The notes beneath the pieces were generated by a model. The model did no database searches. It worked only from the letters and a program-made list of their open reading frames with translations, and was not told the origin of the DNA. The position numbers were made by a program, and so were the translations under genes. Of a DNA stretch of 64,000 nucleotides, positions 23,001 to 38,000 are shown piece by piece. The first letter of the stretch is position 1; each line of letters opens with the position of its first letter. Source of the stretch: Chimonanthus salicifolius (lineage: Eukaryota > Streptophyta > Magnoliopsida > Laurales > Calycanthaceae); NCBI GenBank assembly GCA_013350335.1, contig CM023541.1:63863413-63927412 (forward strand). The letters are read 5' to 3'.

Positions 23001-26000
23001 TCAATGGTCCTACTATGATGCATGGATAACATCCCAAAATTCTAGTGGAAGATCCTATCCACACAAGAATTGACCTTTGTCCTATTATATGTAGACAATT
23101 TCTGCTTGTGTTTTGTCAAAAAAAATCTGGTCATCTTTCTTGTAACGATCTAAGTAAATGCTCACATTAAGGAGACCTTAGAAGTAGCAAAAATACATGA
23201 GATGATGCAGGAAGGCTGCTTAAGGTGGTTTGGAGTTTGGACATGAAGTTAGAAGAGTGAAACAACTCTAGTAAGAAGAATTGAAGGGCTATAAGTGAAA
23301 GGTACATGGAGAAGGGATTATTGAATTGTGGAGTAGTGGAGGATGTGGTTATTGAATGAGTATAGTGAAGAAGTAGAGTTCGTATGATCATTCTCTTGAG
23401 TAGAACTCATAAGCGGATCCCACATAAAAGAGATTAGTGCCATGATGACGATGATCTTACTACAAGCTGCCAATAAAAAGGTTGGGATTATATTTAAAAA
23501 AAAAAGGCTTGTGGTTGCCCCATTTGGAATTTTTATGGGTCTTGATCTATCCAGGTCAGGACACCATTTATTGTGATGCGGGATCGATGCTCAAAGACAG
23601 AGCGATCCGGCAAACTCGGGATAAATACCTGCAGCTATGGCAGGAAGAAGAAAAAAAACAGAGAAAAATAAAATCCAAAATTCTTTTGATTATTCCATCG
23701 AGGGTTGTTTCTCACAATTACATAGGAGCAATATATATAAACAGGGGAACTAATTAAGGAAAGAAAATCCTATTTGCATTAGGAAAGCTAATGAAATGGG
23801 AAACTAACTAAAAGAGTAATCCTAATCTAGAAAGGAGTCCTAATTACATTAGGAGACTAACTAAATAAGAAACCAATTAAAAATGGAATTCTAATCTAAT
23901 TAATAAAGGAAAAATAAAATAACATTAAAATAAACTAGTGGGCCTGCATCTACGTGTCCTACATCATATGGGGTCCATGTGGTTTAACTTGAACCAAAGT
24001 GCACGCCACCATTTTCTCAAATCACATTCTTCGGAAATTCTTGTCATTGTGAATCATTGGGAAATTTAAAAATTTGTGTTCTTGTCAAATAATCAAGAAA
24101 ATTGAGCAAAAATTTAAATAATTAGAATAGAAACGGTGCATGATAATATTGATAGGTTTTATTTATTTTACCTAGAAAAACTTAGATATACTAAATATTT
24201 TTAGGCCATATGTTGGAAAGTATTGCAATTTTGTGCAATTTTATAGGTAGGGGTATAACTTGGATTAGTGTCAACTTAAACCCAGTTGATCCGACCCGAA
24301 GATGTGGGTGGGCTAGTCCAACCCATTTAAAATATCGGTTGGTCACCTTGCACGTGGTAGCTCAACTGGTAGGCATTTTGGCTCAGGAACTAGAGGTCCC
24401 AAGTTCAAGTCCCCTAGTCACTCGATGCCCGTAGCTTACGAGGGGCTGCACATCCAAAGTTTTACCCAAGGCCCCTCGTGCTCGGAGAGAGGTGAGGGTC
24501 TCGAGGTTCTTCATCATCAAAATATATATGGCTTGGTCCGGGTGAAAAGGTTTGGCCCGCTTTTAATTTGGGTTAAGCTAAATTCATGCTTTGTACAACC
24601 TAGCCTACCCAAATCACCCAAGTTATATATGTATGTACTTATTTTTAATATGTCGAAGGACTTCGGACCCCTACCTCTTCCCAAGTACGTGGGCGTCAAG
24701 TAAAATTCTGGATGCACGCAGCCCCCGCAATCCACGGGCATCAGGTGACTACAAGACTTGAACCTGGGACCTTTGGTTCTCGAGCCAAAGTGCTAGCCAG
24801 TTGAGCTACCCCGGGCGAGGTATTACCCGAATTATATATATTCCTCATTTTTCATTGTTTGATATATTTAGAATTAATTCTTCATAATGATTATGTTTTA
24901 GTGGTAAAGACTTGTTTCTATGGATGCCTCTTCATTTGAAGCATATCAAAACAATATATAGACAAATTATATATGTTAGCCCATGACCCAATTTAATCCG
25001 TCCCAAATTGGTTGATTGGAATTAAAAATGGGTTGGGGTTTTAAAAATTGGTTGGCTTATGGGCGTGTTGGAGGCGGCTAAAATATGGTTGGGTTGAAAA
25101 TAGTGACCCAAATTAAATATGGGCATGTTAAGATTTGCCTCTCAACCCTGACCGGGTCGCCCAGATTGCACCCTTATTCATAGGGTTGCAGTGTTCACAC
25201 CATAGAGTTGTGGTGTGTTTCACTGGTCAACATAATTATTAATTCTTACAATTAATAATTTGAATCTTACAATTCAAGTATGGTTTTTAGAGAAAAACGA
25301 TTCAAATAATATGCTTGAATCCAATTTTTAAACCTCACAAGTTTTGGTAAATTTTTATGATCCATATTAGAGGTCTACTATATTCTGATTTCACCTCTAT
25401 GATTTAGCTCAATTTTCAAAATCTTCATCTTATAAGCCATGACGATTAGGGGTGTAGCTCAGGTGGCTTTTGCTGCTACAAATAGATTGTAAGTATTGGG
25501 TTCAACCCTCCCTAGAGTTACCTTATACATGAGGCTTATGGGCAATTTTATTTATCCATGGGATTGGTCTCACTTCCAATAGGTGGTGGGAGTGCCCATG
25601 ATAATTATAAAAGCATATTCTTATTAGCCATAACGATCACAGTAATTACAACTCCATATATATGACTTTCTTTTTGTAATCTTGAACATTGTTTATATTT
25701 ACGGCACTATCATCGTTTTGTTTACCATTTATATTGTTGGATTGAATATTAAATGCATATATTATGGTTTATGATACAATTTGCAGTTCAAGACGATTTG
25801 ATGCTTGTATTGATTTATGATATGATTTCAATTTTCTACACATTGTATGTCTCATTCGAGTCGAGCAAAGGTTGTGGATGCTAAAGAACCTCCATTGGCC
25901 ATCTCTATCATCCAATTTGAGGCCATGAAATGATTAGAAGCACATATTTCATGGCTTTAGATTGGATGGGTAGAAATGATTATCAACAACTTTTTTGAGT

Positions 26001-29000
26001 CACAGCCTCAAAGCTGTGTTGAGATTGTGATATGTGGCAATCAATGGAAAATAGATCATTTATAGCTATCCACTCAGAGGCCTTGAAATGGATGGTTCTA
26101 GTTATTTCATTTCAATTGACTTTTTCATGGTCTTACATTGGATGACTAAAAATGATGAATGGAGTTATTTTTTGGGTACATGTCTTATGTAAAACCCCTA
26201 GTTGGGTCTGTTGAGCTTGCGTACTTCATCCATATGTCATAAATTTATCAAGTCTCCATTAAAGGAGGTCTCCCTAGTGTAACTCTTTTAAATTTGGTGG
26301 GATTTCTATTGGGTTATGAGTTAGACAGTCCCATTTTTCTTTTTTGGAGGCGGCCCTACCTTTGTCATTTTGCACATGTCACGATTTAAATAATGGAAAG
26401 TACAAGGAGTGCCTTTTTTTTTGAAAGTGGTAGTACCGCAATCACTGTCCTTTTGATACTATGGTGATTTTATTTTGTTTTAGAAGTTTTTCCTTGATAG
26501 TAGTGCACATTTTGAATGTGTTTTTGATATTTATGGGGTTTCAAGTCCCATGGGTGTTAGATAGGGAATTGGCCTATGAAAACAATTTGCTAAATCCAAA
26601 TGTAAGGGCTAACCTCAGATTGATGGGGTAAACTGGCTTAGGTGATAATATTATGACATTATATCTGAGATAGCCTTGGACACGAATTGTATCATGCCTC
26701 TTGTTGATGTGACTTTTCTTGTGGTCATTGTATTCATATGAATTTCTTTTCCTTTTTTTTGCTGATTTCATAATTCTTCATCTGTATTGGTTTTAGGTTT
26801 TATGTGGTTCATTCTAACATTGAAGAAAGGGATGTACAAGTATCAATTTGGCCAATTTGCATGGACACACATGATTCTCTTTGTGGTGTTTTTACAATCC
26901 TCTTTTGCGGTAGCCAATATTTTCGAAGGAATTTTTTGGTAACCTCTCTCTCTTTCTATATATGTGTGTGTGTTTGTGTACGTGCGTTATGTATATGAAC
27001 TCCTCCCTAAGAACGAGTTTGCGCCAAACTTGGTGCAAATGGTCATTGAGTGCTACTTAGGACCACATGGATGGATGGGTTTGAAAGGCTTTGGCTTGTT
27101 TATGGTGCTTATAAAATTTCATCTTGATTGGGTTTATGTTAAATGTCGTTATGCTGAAATTTTATGGTATGGTTTTGGGTTGAATGCCCTCTTGTCATAG
27201 CCAAAGCTCAAGAATATGAATATTAAACAAATGGTCTGACCTTAAGATTATTCATCCCCAACCGTCGATAAGTTATTGCAAAACATTGAATCCACCTGAC
27301 CCTTGATACCACATGTTTTTATTTGATTTTTTAAAACAACATTTGGATTCAATGTCTTGGAAAAAACCTTTTAAATTCAACAATTTGAAATACCAAACAT
27401 GTGTTCATACAAATTTGAAAACAAATATTCAACCACAATCCTAATTAGCATCTTACAATTCAAAAAAAATAAAAAATCCTAATTAGCATCTTTGTGCTTT
27501 GTTAAATGAAATTTCTTGCATGAATCAAAGTGGTGATGCATCTTATCTTGTACCAATAATGCCACTTAATCTAGTGATAACAAAATGCACACTCTATTTA
27601 GATTTCTTCATGATGTTATTGTGATACTCGATTTATGAAAAATTTCGCACATATAGGGGCATGAAGCCTTTCCATAGGAGCATGCTTTTGGGGTCTCCTA
27701 GGACCTTTCTCCACCCATTTCATCTCTCGTACCCAATATCTCTTCCCATGATGACAGTTGGGCCTTACATGTAGCCCATAGAAAAAGTTAAAAGGGTGTA
27801 TAAAGTTGATTGGAAATGTGGAGTCACATTTGATGAGTGTTAGTTATGCTACCTTAACGGTTGTGCATTCAGGTCACATTATTGTTAACCCTTGGAACAT
27901 AGACTTCAAGAGTTGGGAAATTTAAATTAAATATAATGCTGATTTGAAAATTTCTTCTTGCTACTTCATCAAGCTTCGAATTCTCTTACTTGAATTTTCA
28001 TTGGTGACGTCGTATTTCTTTTGCAAGTTAAAAGCTGCCATCAGTTGTGATGAATACTTGATGTTATGCAGGTTTCTCTTGCCAGCATCTCTTATCGTCA
28101 TCAATGATATTGGTGCCTATATTTTTGGTTTTTTCTTTGGGAGAAGACCTTTAATCCAGTTGTCTCCTAAGAAGACTTGGGAGGGTTATATTGGAGCATC
28201 TGTCATAACCATTTTCTCTGCGTTTGTGGTGAGCACTTCTATTTATTCGTTATTACTTCTCGTGTGAATGGATTTACTTTTTCCAACTTAGCTCATATAG
28301 AGGATTCCCTTGTTGCATGTTATGATGATAGAAAATTATCTAGAGACTCAAAAGAGAGACCATCTCAAATCTTCTGTGTGTTTTCCTATGGTCAATCAAG
28401 ACCCTACATGGAAATGTAATACATGAGTTGGTATACATTCCAAATTGAACATTATTGAGTGATTGAACTTCACCATTGAGTGGCCATGTAGAGTTCCAAT
28501 TTGCATGTCCATTTTCTTTTACCATGGCATGGTCATACAAAAGTGTGTAGGGGTTTATGTTAAAGGTTGTTATGCTAAAACTTTATGGTATGGTTTTGGG
28601 TTGAATGCCCTCTTGTCATAGCCAAAGCTCAAGAATATGAATATTAAATAAATGGTCTTACCTTAAGATATTCATCCTCGACCGTTGATAAATTATTGCA
28701 AAACATTGAATCCACCCGACTCTTGATACCACATGTTTTTATTTGATTTTTTTAAACAACATTTGGATTCAATGTATTGGAAAAAACCTTTTAAATTCAA
28801 CAATTTGAAATACCAAACATGTGTTCATACAAATTTGAAAACAAATATTTAACCACAATCCTAATTAGCATCTTACAATTCAAAATAAATAAATAAATCA
28901 TCATTAGCATCTTTGTGCTCTGTTAAATGAAATTTCTTGCATGAATCAAAGTGGTGATGCATCTTATCTTGTACCAATAGTGCCACTTAATCAAGTGATA

Positions 29001-29277
29001 ACAAAATGCATACTCTATTTAGATTTCTATATCATGTTATTGTGATACTCCATTTATGAAAAATTTCCCACAAGAACTACAGGGGAATGAAGCCTTTCCA
29101 TAGGAGCATGCTTTTGGGGTCACATAGGACCTTTCTCCACCCATTCTGATGTGGAACCAGCCTGCAACTAGGCAGGAAGAAGAAGAAAAAAATAGGAAAA
29201 GATAGGAAAAGGCTAGGCCTTGAGTAATTTCATTCAAATATCCATCGTGAGTTGTTGTTGTCAACCCATTACATGGC

Positions 29278-29309
<32 letters not shown>

Positions 29310-31977
29310 GAAAGAAGGAAATCTAGAAATAAACCTACACGGGTCCCACACACACTAGGAAACTTCTTGATTTATTCTAAAACGAAAATAACAACTTCTA
29401 ATCTTATCTTAGACTCCTAAATCAACAAGGAAAGCCACCGACCTGGCTTTCTTGCTAAACAAGAACTCTAAAATAAAATAATGCGAAAAATATAAAAATA
29501 CTAAACATGGATCATATGCTGCGTGTCCTACATCACATTCCATCTCTCGTACTCAATATCTCTTCCCATGATGACATTTGTGCTTTACATGGAGCCCATG
29601 GAAAAAGTTAAAAGGGTGTATAAAGTTGATTGGAAATGTGGAGTAACCAAAAAAAAAAGAACTTATCGCACATTTGATAAGTGGTAGTTATGCTACCTTA
29701 AGGGTTGTGCTTTTAAGTAACATTATTGTTAACCCTTGGAACATAAGACAAAAAGGAGTAACAAGATGGTGAAGATATAATTTATGTACCAGATGTGTAT
29801 CTTTAGATGCTCTCTCTATGTATTTGCACCTCTGGTGCTTCTTTACCTATTAATATATGAACCATTTAAAAAAAGTCAAATATTGTTTTTAATAAGGTAG
29901 AGTGAAGACATTGGGATAAATCTGATCGTTGAAAATATTTGGCAGAGCAAACATTCTGAACCAATCTATTTTGTGCACCAAGCGTCAATCTAGGATCAGG
30001 AGAGGAAAGCGACCCTCCGAACAGGATCTTTTCAGGAACAGAATTCAGGTGTCTAGAACATAAAGGAATTATGAAATGCAGTAACATCTGAGCGCAATTT
30101 AAATGCAAAAATCATTGTTGGACCCACCTCGATGAATGGCAGTTCATAATGATGGGAGTATTTGAAGGGGATATCATAGACTGGGGATGGATGAAATTCC
30201 ACTGCTTTGCATGATTACAGCCACTAGCCATGTGATTAAGACTCTCTTTTATTGGTTGAAGGTTAGGAGTTTTATAAACAGAGCTCTACATGGTTCAAGG
30301 AAGCCTGCTGAGGTGAAAGACCAATGTATTGGGCTAGCTTTGCTTCAAAAGTAGTGTTCTCTTATTCCTTTGAGTTTAGCGTTGATGCAGGACAAGACAA
30401 TAAGTTAACCCTAAACGCCTAATGTAGTTTCCTAAAATTTTAAAGGGATGAAGAAAATGCACCTTAAACCTAGTATGGGCTGAAATTAAGAATTAAATTA
30501 ACAATGCAACAAAACAATATGACATTCACCGTACATGATCACGCAAATCCTTAGAATCAAATGTAAACAATTATATGACAGTCAAGACCATGTTACCATT
30601 CGCAATGGGACCTCCCAAAATGTTGGGCTCTAAAATAGCATAGGCCTATCACCAAAATAAGGGCAGAATATGTACTTACAGTAAAAGGAAGGGGAATTCA
30701 GGGACTTACTGCAAGTCTAAATGGGGAATATGGGACTGGCGACACACCTGATAGGCTTAGGGGAGGTTGCTGCTGCAACAGGGTAAGGGAAGTGTATTGC
30801 GAGCAAGACAGAGGTTGGGGAGGGTTTGGCAACCACAGTCGATGGGGTATGGGGTGCGGCAAGGCTGTATTGGCTAAGGAAAGGGGCAACAACGAGGTGG
30901 TTGAAGTGATGACAGTGGCTAGGAGAGGGTTCTGGGTGAGAGGCGGAAGTCAAGGAGGGATTAGGGAGGTGAAACGGAAGCGCAGAGAGGCTCTAGGAGG
31001 GGTTACGGCAGCAAATAAGGAATCTGGGAGGGATGGCGATGGCCGGGGGGGAGCAAATGGGAGGGAGAAGAAGAGAAAGCGAAGAAGTAAAAGGGAAACA
31101 AAAGAGAGAGAGAGGAAGGAGGAAGAGGAAGTAGAGTACCTGCAAAGGGGAGGGCTTCTCACCCTTCTCCATCTTCTCGCCGTGGCTTCTCACCGAGTCG
31201 GTGGCAACTTTGCTCCCCTTCTTTCTTCGCTCTCATTCTTTCCTCTTTCTGTAAATGTTGACTGTTCCTTTGCCTTAGGGTTAAGACCCCTTTTAAAACA
31301 AACTTGAGTTCTGCTGGCTGGGCTGAGCTGGGCTTGGCTTGGCTGTGCCTGGCTCGAGACTGGGCCCAGGCCCAGCTGGGCTGCTCTGCATCAAGTGTTC
31401 TCTTACTACATTCAGTAAAAAAATTTACATCTCAATTTTTTTTGAAGACAATGTTTCTTTAAGTTGAATTGTTTGTGAAAATTTTTCATTACTGACATGA
31501 GATTGATACATTATGCTCATGCAGCTAGCAAATGTTTTGGGCCGTTTCCAGTGGCTAACTTGTCCCAGGAAGGTAAATCTTTTTTGATAGAATTTACCTG
31601 CCAAAGCTCTTGTAATGTACCTCTTCAATCGTGGAGGTTGTCTGGTGTCTTATTCAAATGTGTGGAACACTTGCAGGACCTGTCAACAGGATGGCTATAC
31701 TGTGATCCTGGTCCAATGTTCAAGCCAGAGTATCTTTCTTTACCTGCATGGCTGGCTCAATGGGTATATGCCTACTTGATTGATAAGCTTACTTGAATAT
31801 TTTATGAGGGGTGAAAATAACTAAAATTTTCAGTATGATGTCTCAGTTCTCAAGTGTTGTATGCTTTATGGAAACATTCTTCTGGAATTACTTTATTGTT
31901 AATTTGACAAGTCTTTTTTTCTTGGTCCTTAATTTTGGAAAATAAAATCATGTATCATAAAGAAGTTCCTTTAAATA

Positions 31978-32013
<36 letters not shown>

Positions 32014-35000
32014 GTACTGCTGTCACTTTTGCCTTCTCCACCAATCACAAATGATAATGATAATGCTCAACTCCAACGGTCCACTCCCCATAATTGCTTA
32101 CCCTGTGTGTGGGATTCGGAGGCTTGCACATGCCCCCAAGGACTAGTTAGGTTAAAATTGTCCCTTGTCCCAATATAGGTGCGACGCCTGGACACCTTGG
32201 TCATAAAAAATAATGTTAATGATAACAATGAAGCTGCAAGGAAAACTCAAAGTGAAGTAGTCTTAGAACCTGGGGCTCAAGGTGCATGCCTTATTGTGGG
32301 CCTAATTTTGCCAAGTGGATGTCTTTAGATATTTGATGCCGTCTAAGACTGCAGCTTCAAGATTTAGGATTTTTAAGACAAATCCTTCTCCAAAAAAAAT
32401 TGGGCTAGCCATAAAAAAGAAGATAGAAGAGAATAAGCAATTGAAATAGGGATGAGAAAGCCCACTGGTTTGGATCTCCATTTCTTGCCTTATCTTTTAT
32501 GCAACTGAAGCTTTTATGCCTAAGAAGTTGAAGCTTTCCTACTAGTTTGTTGCTGTCAGCTGGGTGTTTTCTTCTCTTCTTATGGAATAAAATGGTTACC
32601 TTTCGAAAAAAAAGGAAACAAAGTTGAAAACCCAACTGCCTGTTGGGTTTCATGAGAGTTGTCTCATTCTCTCCACAAGCACAATCATATTAAAAAAATA
32701 ACTTTTGCTGATAACCAAATCCCACAAATCGATGGACTCCCACCATGTTCATTTGCATATAAAAGATGGATGCTAACATCTCTTGCATAGCCATGCAAGG
32801 TTAGCCAAGGTCTCATGTGGACCATTACAACCATTTAATAAAATAAAAAAAGGTTCTTAAAATGGCCACTAATAACTTGAGAAAGCAATATCAAAGGATT
32901 ATTTCTAATCCTTATTGCTAAATAAATAAGCACATACTAAGCAATGAATTTATAGTGATGGTGATATGGGATTCTAAAAATAGAATTAGAAGGCTCTTCT
33001 TGGGCCTACTAATGGGCCTTGACCTTGGATTTTCCTTCAATTTGACATGGGGTCTAACTTTTCTAGATATGTCAGTGCAGTTTCATCGACTGGGTCCATG
33101 TATTTATCACCGTTGGATGCACCAAGATTTTAGAATATGTTTATGTTCTTGATTTACATCTTAAAAATGTTTTTTTTTAAGCGGAGAAGACTGTATACTT
33201 TCATTGAAGGAACATATACAAGAACAAAAAGATGGATGGCATCCAAAATTATCTGGCTCCAAAATGTACCTGGGTATTGCATATAAATCTGTACAATCAA
33301 AAGAATACACTATCCCAAGGAATAATCCAAAAACATGTTATACCTTAAGTTCTTTTCTTCATGAAGAAATTCAAAATGGCCTTTTTCGATTTCCTAACAT
33401 GGATAAAGGATTCATCCAGGTCCTTTTTAAGCTCCCTAATCTCCTTAGATATACATTGGAGTCTCCAGGGGTTTCTTCTTCCCTTGAGATTGCCGAATCG
33501 CATGTAAGGAGTTTTCATCAATGATGAGTGTCCCTCTAAAAGAACCTCTAAATGGATACAGTGCCTCTTTGATTGCTCTAAGCTCTGCCTTCAACTTGCT
33601 CACAAACCCTAAGTAGAAAAAAGAACCTTTTCCTCATTATGTAGGAGCCCTCCAATGCTTGTAGCAGTTTCTCTTTTGCTGCTCAATTTATGTTGTACTT
33701 TATGGAGCCAAGAGGTGGCTTCTTTCATCTATGACTGATTTTCGACTTAGTGGAGTTATCCTCCATTACTAGCTTCCTATCCTTATTGATAGATATTACT
33801 TGGAGACACCAGAGAATTCCTTCCTCCACTCGACCTCACTTCTTCCATCTTTTTTAGTTTTTCCCAAGATTGTATGTTGGCCTTCCCACGAGCCCGTGTC
33901 TATTTTCACCTTTTTGTACCATGCTAATGCACGACCCTTTAGTTTAATTGTAACTAATTGCACATGTTTTGGGTTTGTACATTTTTAAACTCAAAAATAT
34001 TCTCTAGTCTCTAACCATTCAATAAAACTGTCACTTCATACCTTGGAAAAATTGGGTAACTCGATCTAAATGCCTCATTTTTGCTAGGTTGAAGACTTCA
34101 CACTTTTGATTCAACTTTCCTTCGAAAGTCCCTGCCATTACTCTTCTTATTGATGGACCCAATGATTGCTCTGCCACAAGGGACCTTCAAAGGGTTTCTG
34201 CGTCTACCCTTAAAAGGACATAGATACCAGCTGTGAAGGTGGTCCCCACTAGAGACCATTAGAAGAAAGGAAAGATGACCAGATAGGTCTTGTGAACTGA
34301 CACAAGAGAAAGAGATGACCTGTTGATTTTGGAGCATTTCCACATAGGGGGCAAGACAATTTAGCTCCCTTTTGGATGATATTTAATCTCCTGCGACTGC
34401 ACCTAGTTAGAGCTTCGTTGGAAAGAACAGTCTAGCAAAAGGCCTACTCCTCCCCATTCCTCAAGTCATCCTCATCCTTGCAAATAAAATAATTATTGAG
34501 TACAAAAAGAAAACTGATTTCTTTTTTCAGAATGTCTTTGTGACACCCTTATTAATAAAATGCTAATAGCTCATAAAAGTTGAAACTAATTAATATCTCA
34601 ATGTGGGTTCCACCAGACACAGCCAGGTTTGTACCTAATTAAGTTGCCTTCTCTTTTGTGTGCCATTCAACCCACGATAATCCCCACTAAGAGCACAGTA
34701 TTCTACTTTTCCTATTATTTCAGTCCTTACTGAAAATCTACCCTTAGCTATTTCATACTATCTAGCTAGCTAGATGGTGGATGGATGGATAGGCAAGCAG
34801 TCAGACAGACAGATAGATAGGGTGGGTTGTGCTCATTTAATAATAGAATTTGTTTGACTTGATCCTTAGAATATACATGAGGGTGGGCTTAATGGCCCAC
34901 ACGGTTGGTTGGGCTTGTATTGCAGTGGAATTGGTTTGACTTGATCATTCTTTTTATCTTTATGATCTGTTAACTCTTCAACATATTTATCTTCCAAAAG

Positions 35001-38000
35001 ATGTTTGTCCAATATATTCTAATCAGTTAGTGTCTCAATTGACTTTATTTTTTTTCTAAACAAAAAACTCTTGCAGTTTCCTTGGAAAGAGGTGTTACCA
35101 GTACAATGGCATGCTTTAGCTCTTGGGCTATTTGCATCAATCATAGCACCTTTTGGAGGCTTTTTTGCAAGTGGTTTCAAGAGAGCTTTTAAGTTTAAGG
35201 TACTTCCTTAACTCTTGGCTGAATTCAGGGAATTTTGATCTTAAAAAAGTACACAAGGTTGTGATTATGAATTTTGTTTTCTTGGTTATTATAGGATTTT
35301 GGTGACAGTATTCCTGGCCATGGTGGAATTACTGATAGAATGGATTGTCAGGTAAGATGCTGAAATTTGGTATTTTTAGTAAGTTGATTTTTGACTTATG
35401 GTATCAAAGTTGGCATGTATATTTCCTTAAAAAAATATGAATAGTATCTTTGAAAAATTGAGCAGTTGATTTTCTTGAATGATAGTTATTTTATGATGAG
35501 AGAGACTGAAATGCTACAACAACAATGAGCAGCTTAGAAATGAGGCGTACATCATACAAACAGCTAAATTGCCAATGATTAAGTATTCCCTACACCCATT
35601 TTTGCTTCCCCATCCATGTCACGTGTCAGTATTCCCAACTAATGAAGAACGAAACAAGATCCGGTGAGTTAGGACGAGTGACTCAATCATGCCGACAATG
35701 GTCAAACGGGTTGAAGGTTGGTCAAATGAGTCAAACCATGGTCGAGTGGGTCAAACAATCATACTCTGGTCAAGGGGCCCACGTTAGGGTTCTCTCATGA
35801 GTGGGTGAGAGTTGGTGTGGGAGAAGTTATGGGAAAAAAAAGAACTTTGGAAAAAGAATCTTGGGAAGAGAGGTGTTGTGAATGACAAGGGAAGAGAGAG
35901 AGGATACCAACGTGGAGCTTGTGGGGAGAGGTTGATGAGAGAGAGTGGAGAGAAATTGGAGAGGAGAAAGGGGTAGGGGTGCAATAGTGAATCCGGGCGG
36001 AGGCGACGCTGGCCGAGAGGGTAGGGCAATGGGCTGGAGTGGGAGGCGAGAGACACATGCCCAAAAAGAAAAGGGTGGAGGTGGCAAAGAGGCTGCCACA
36101 CGTGCGGTGAGGAGTCCACTTGCCAGCCTGGTGGATCTGTCTCATATCGGAAGAGTAAGCATTTAGAGTCCTGACTATAAGGTGAAACTCCTCTTCCATA
36201 GACATGATGCATTTTCGTGTGCTGAAAAACAAAGCCATGAGCCCGACTGGTGGATTCCAGGCTGGTCAAAGCAGACAATAACGTGCATCAGGGTCGGTTC
36301 TACGTCACCAACTATGTGCACAAAGTGACATTCACCTCTCTAGACAAAGCAAAGATATCTTCCAACATATGGTGCTTGGCGCCAATGGTAGGGTGATAGA
36401 TAGCCATGACCAGCTAATGACGTAAGCATAATCCCCTATTGTTAAAAAAAAAAAAAAAAAAACCGTAAGCGTAACCCTTTAGCTATGAGGGGATAAAGTT
36501 GTTTGTGTGGTAGCCTTCCCCAAACCAGCAAAAAGTGTCTCCACCTTACCCACAACAGTGTAGCAATGACATGTTGGTCCCAATATTGACAAGGACGTCC
36601 ATGATGGCTAACGGGTCTATCAGAGATCTCGGAAGCAACATTACATAGCTATCAAGACGATATGGTTGGGAGATGATTAACAAATTTAATGTCTGTGCAG
36701 AGATCTGTGACTTGATTACTTGGAAGGATTGAGTTGATCTCTATGACTTGATTGCTTGGAAGGATTGAGTTGACCGTTCATTTCATTATATCGGGTTTGG
36801 GAGTTGTTTTGTCCATCGGATTGTGATTGGATTTATCCAAACCGTCAAATGGATCTAGAGTTTCCATAGTAGTGAATTTAGGAAGTTTACTTTAGTGTTT
36901 ATTTTATTTTTATTTGAGTATCAACTTTATAGAATGTAATAAATTAATTTAAATGGTTTGTATTGTTCACAGGTTTTTAGGGTTTCTAGGGTTTCATAGG
37001 TTTTTCTTATAAATAGTTGTAAATACTCCTTATTTCAACATCTAATGTAAGTGAAGAATTTTCTGCATCCTCTTTTAAGAAGATTGGTGGTGAGACTCCA
37101 TCCCTCCTTTAGTGGACTCCAAGGAATCATATGCTTTCTATCATCTCTTTTTCTTCTTATTCGTCTTCTCCCTTTCTTTCTTCCTCAACTTTCTGCCAAT
37201 TTTCCCACGTTTTAGGAGCCCTAAAACTACCAAAAATTCCAAATAAACCCAAATCTGACCCAACCAAGGCCAGGTCTCAGCATTGCAAGCCGCCATGACC
37301 CGAACCCTACTAGGCCGTACCACCGTACGGACATCCACATGACCATACAGAGAAACTATTTTGGGTTCTGTTTTGCGTCCTGTCTTGGTTCCCTACCATG
37401 CAGCCCACTTTTTGTGCAGAAAACTTCCCAAACAACCCCTTTCTTAGCCCGATTATAAGTGTTTTTTAGTTTGTATTCAACTAGGACTTGATTCTTCTTT
37501 AAGAATCTGTAATTCTTCACTTGTTGGTGGAATTCTAGGTATCTTGAATCTAATCTTAGGGTATTTGGAAGTCTTAATCTTGACTTGTGATTACTTCTAG
37601 GGTTTAATATGTTGGTATGCTATGGATCTCTTTGGATCTTTTGATTTTGTGATGTTATTTGCATATAACTTGTTTTCATAATTGAATATGGAATGCTATT
37701 TTCTTAAATCAGCGTTTTCATTGCATTTTTTTTGAAGACTAAGGTGTCCAAGCCTCTTAGAGCACCTGACTAATCCTTGTGATATGTGCAAACCTCTTTA
37801 TCCACACACACCGGGTAACACTATGGGGAGTGGCCCTTTTGTGTTGAACGTTTTCGTTCCATATTTTAAGCAAATAGCAGTAGATACCACACAGATTTCT
37901 TCTTTTTTATTACATTCCTAGATCTAGTATTTTGAATGCCTCAACCTCATCGTAGGGCACACTTCACTTCTGTCCTTCATCAAATATTGTCACATCAGGA

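Noticed and set aside
27130..27902. Helitron or foldback identity for the 770 bp direct repeats
   Set aside because: No TC start, CTRR hairpin end or inverted ends could be found, so the type was left open.
30698..31307. A 171-codon frame and several opposite frames in the purine-rich block
   Set aside because: Low-complexity composition, overlapping frames on both strands and no family likeness.
35784..36278. Minus-strand frames of 147 and 164 codons
   Set aside because: They are shadows of a GA-rich strand, overlap each other, and lack any domain or exon context.
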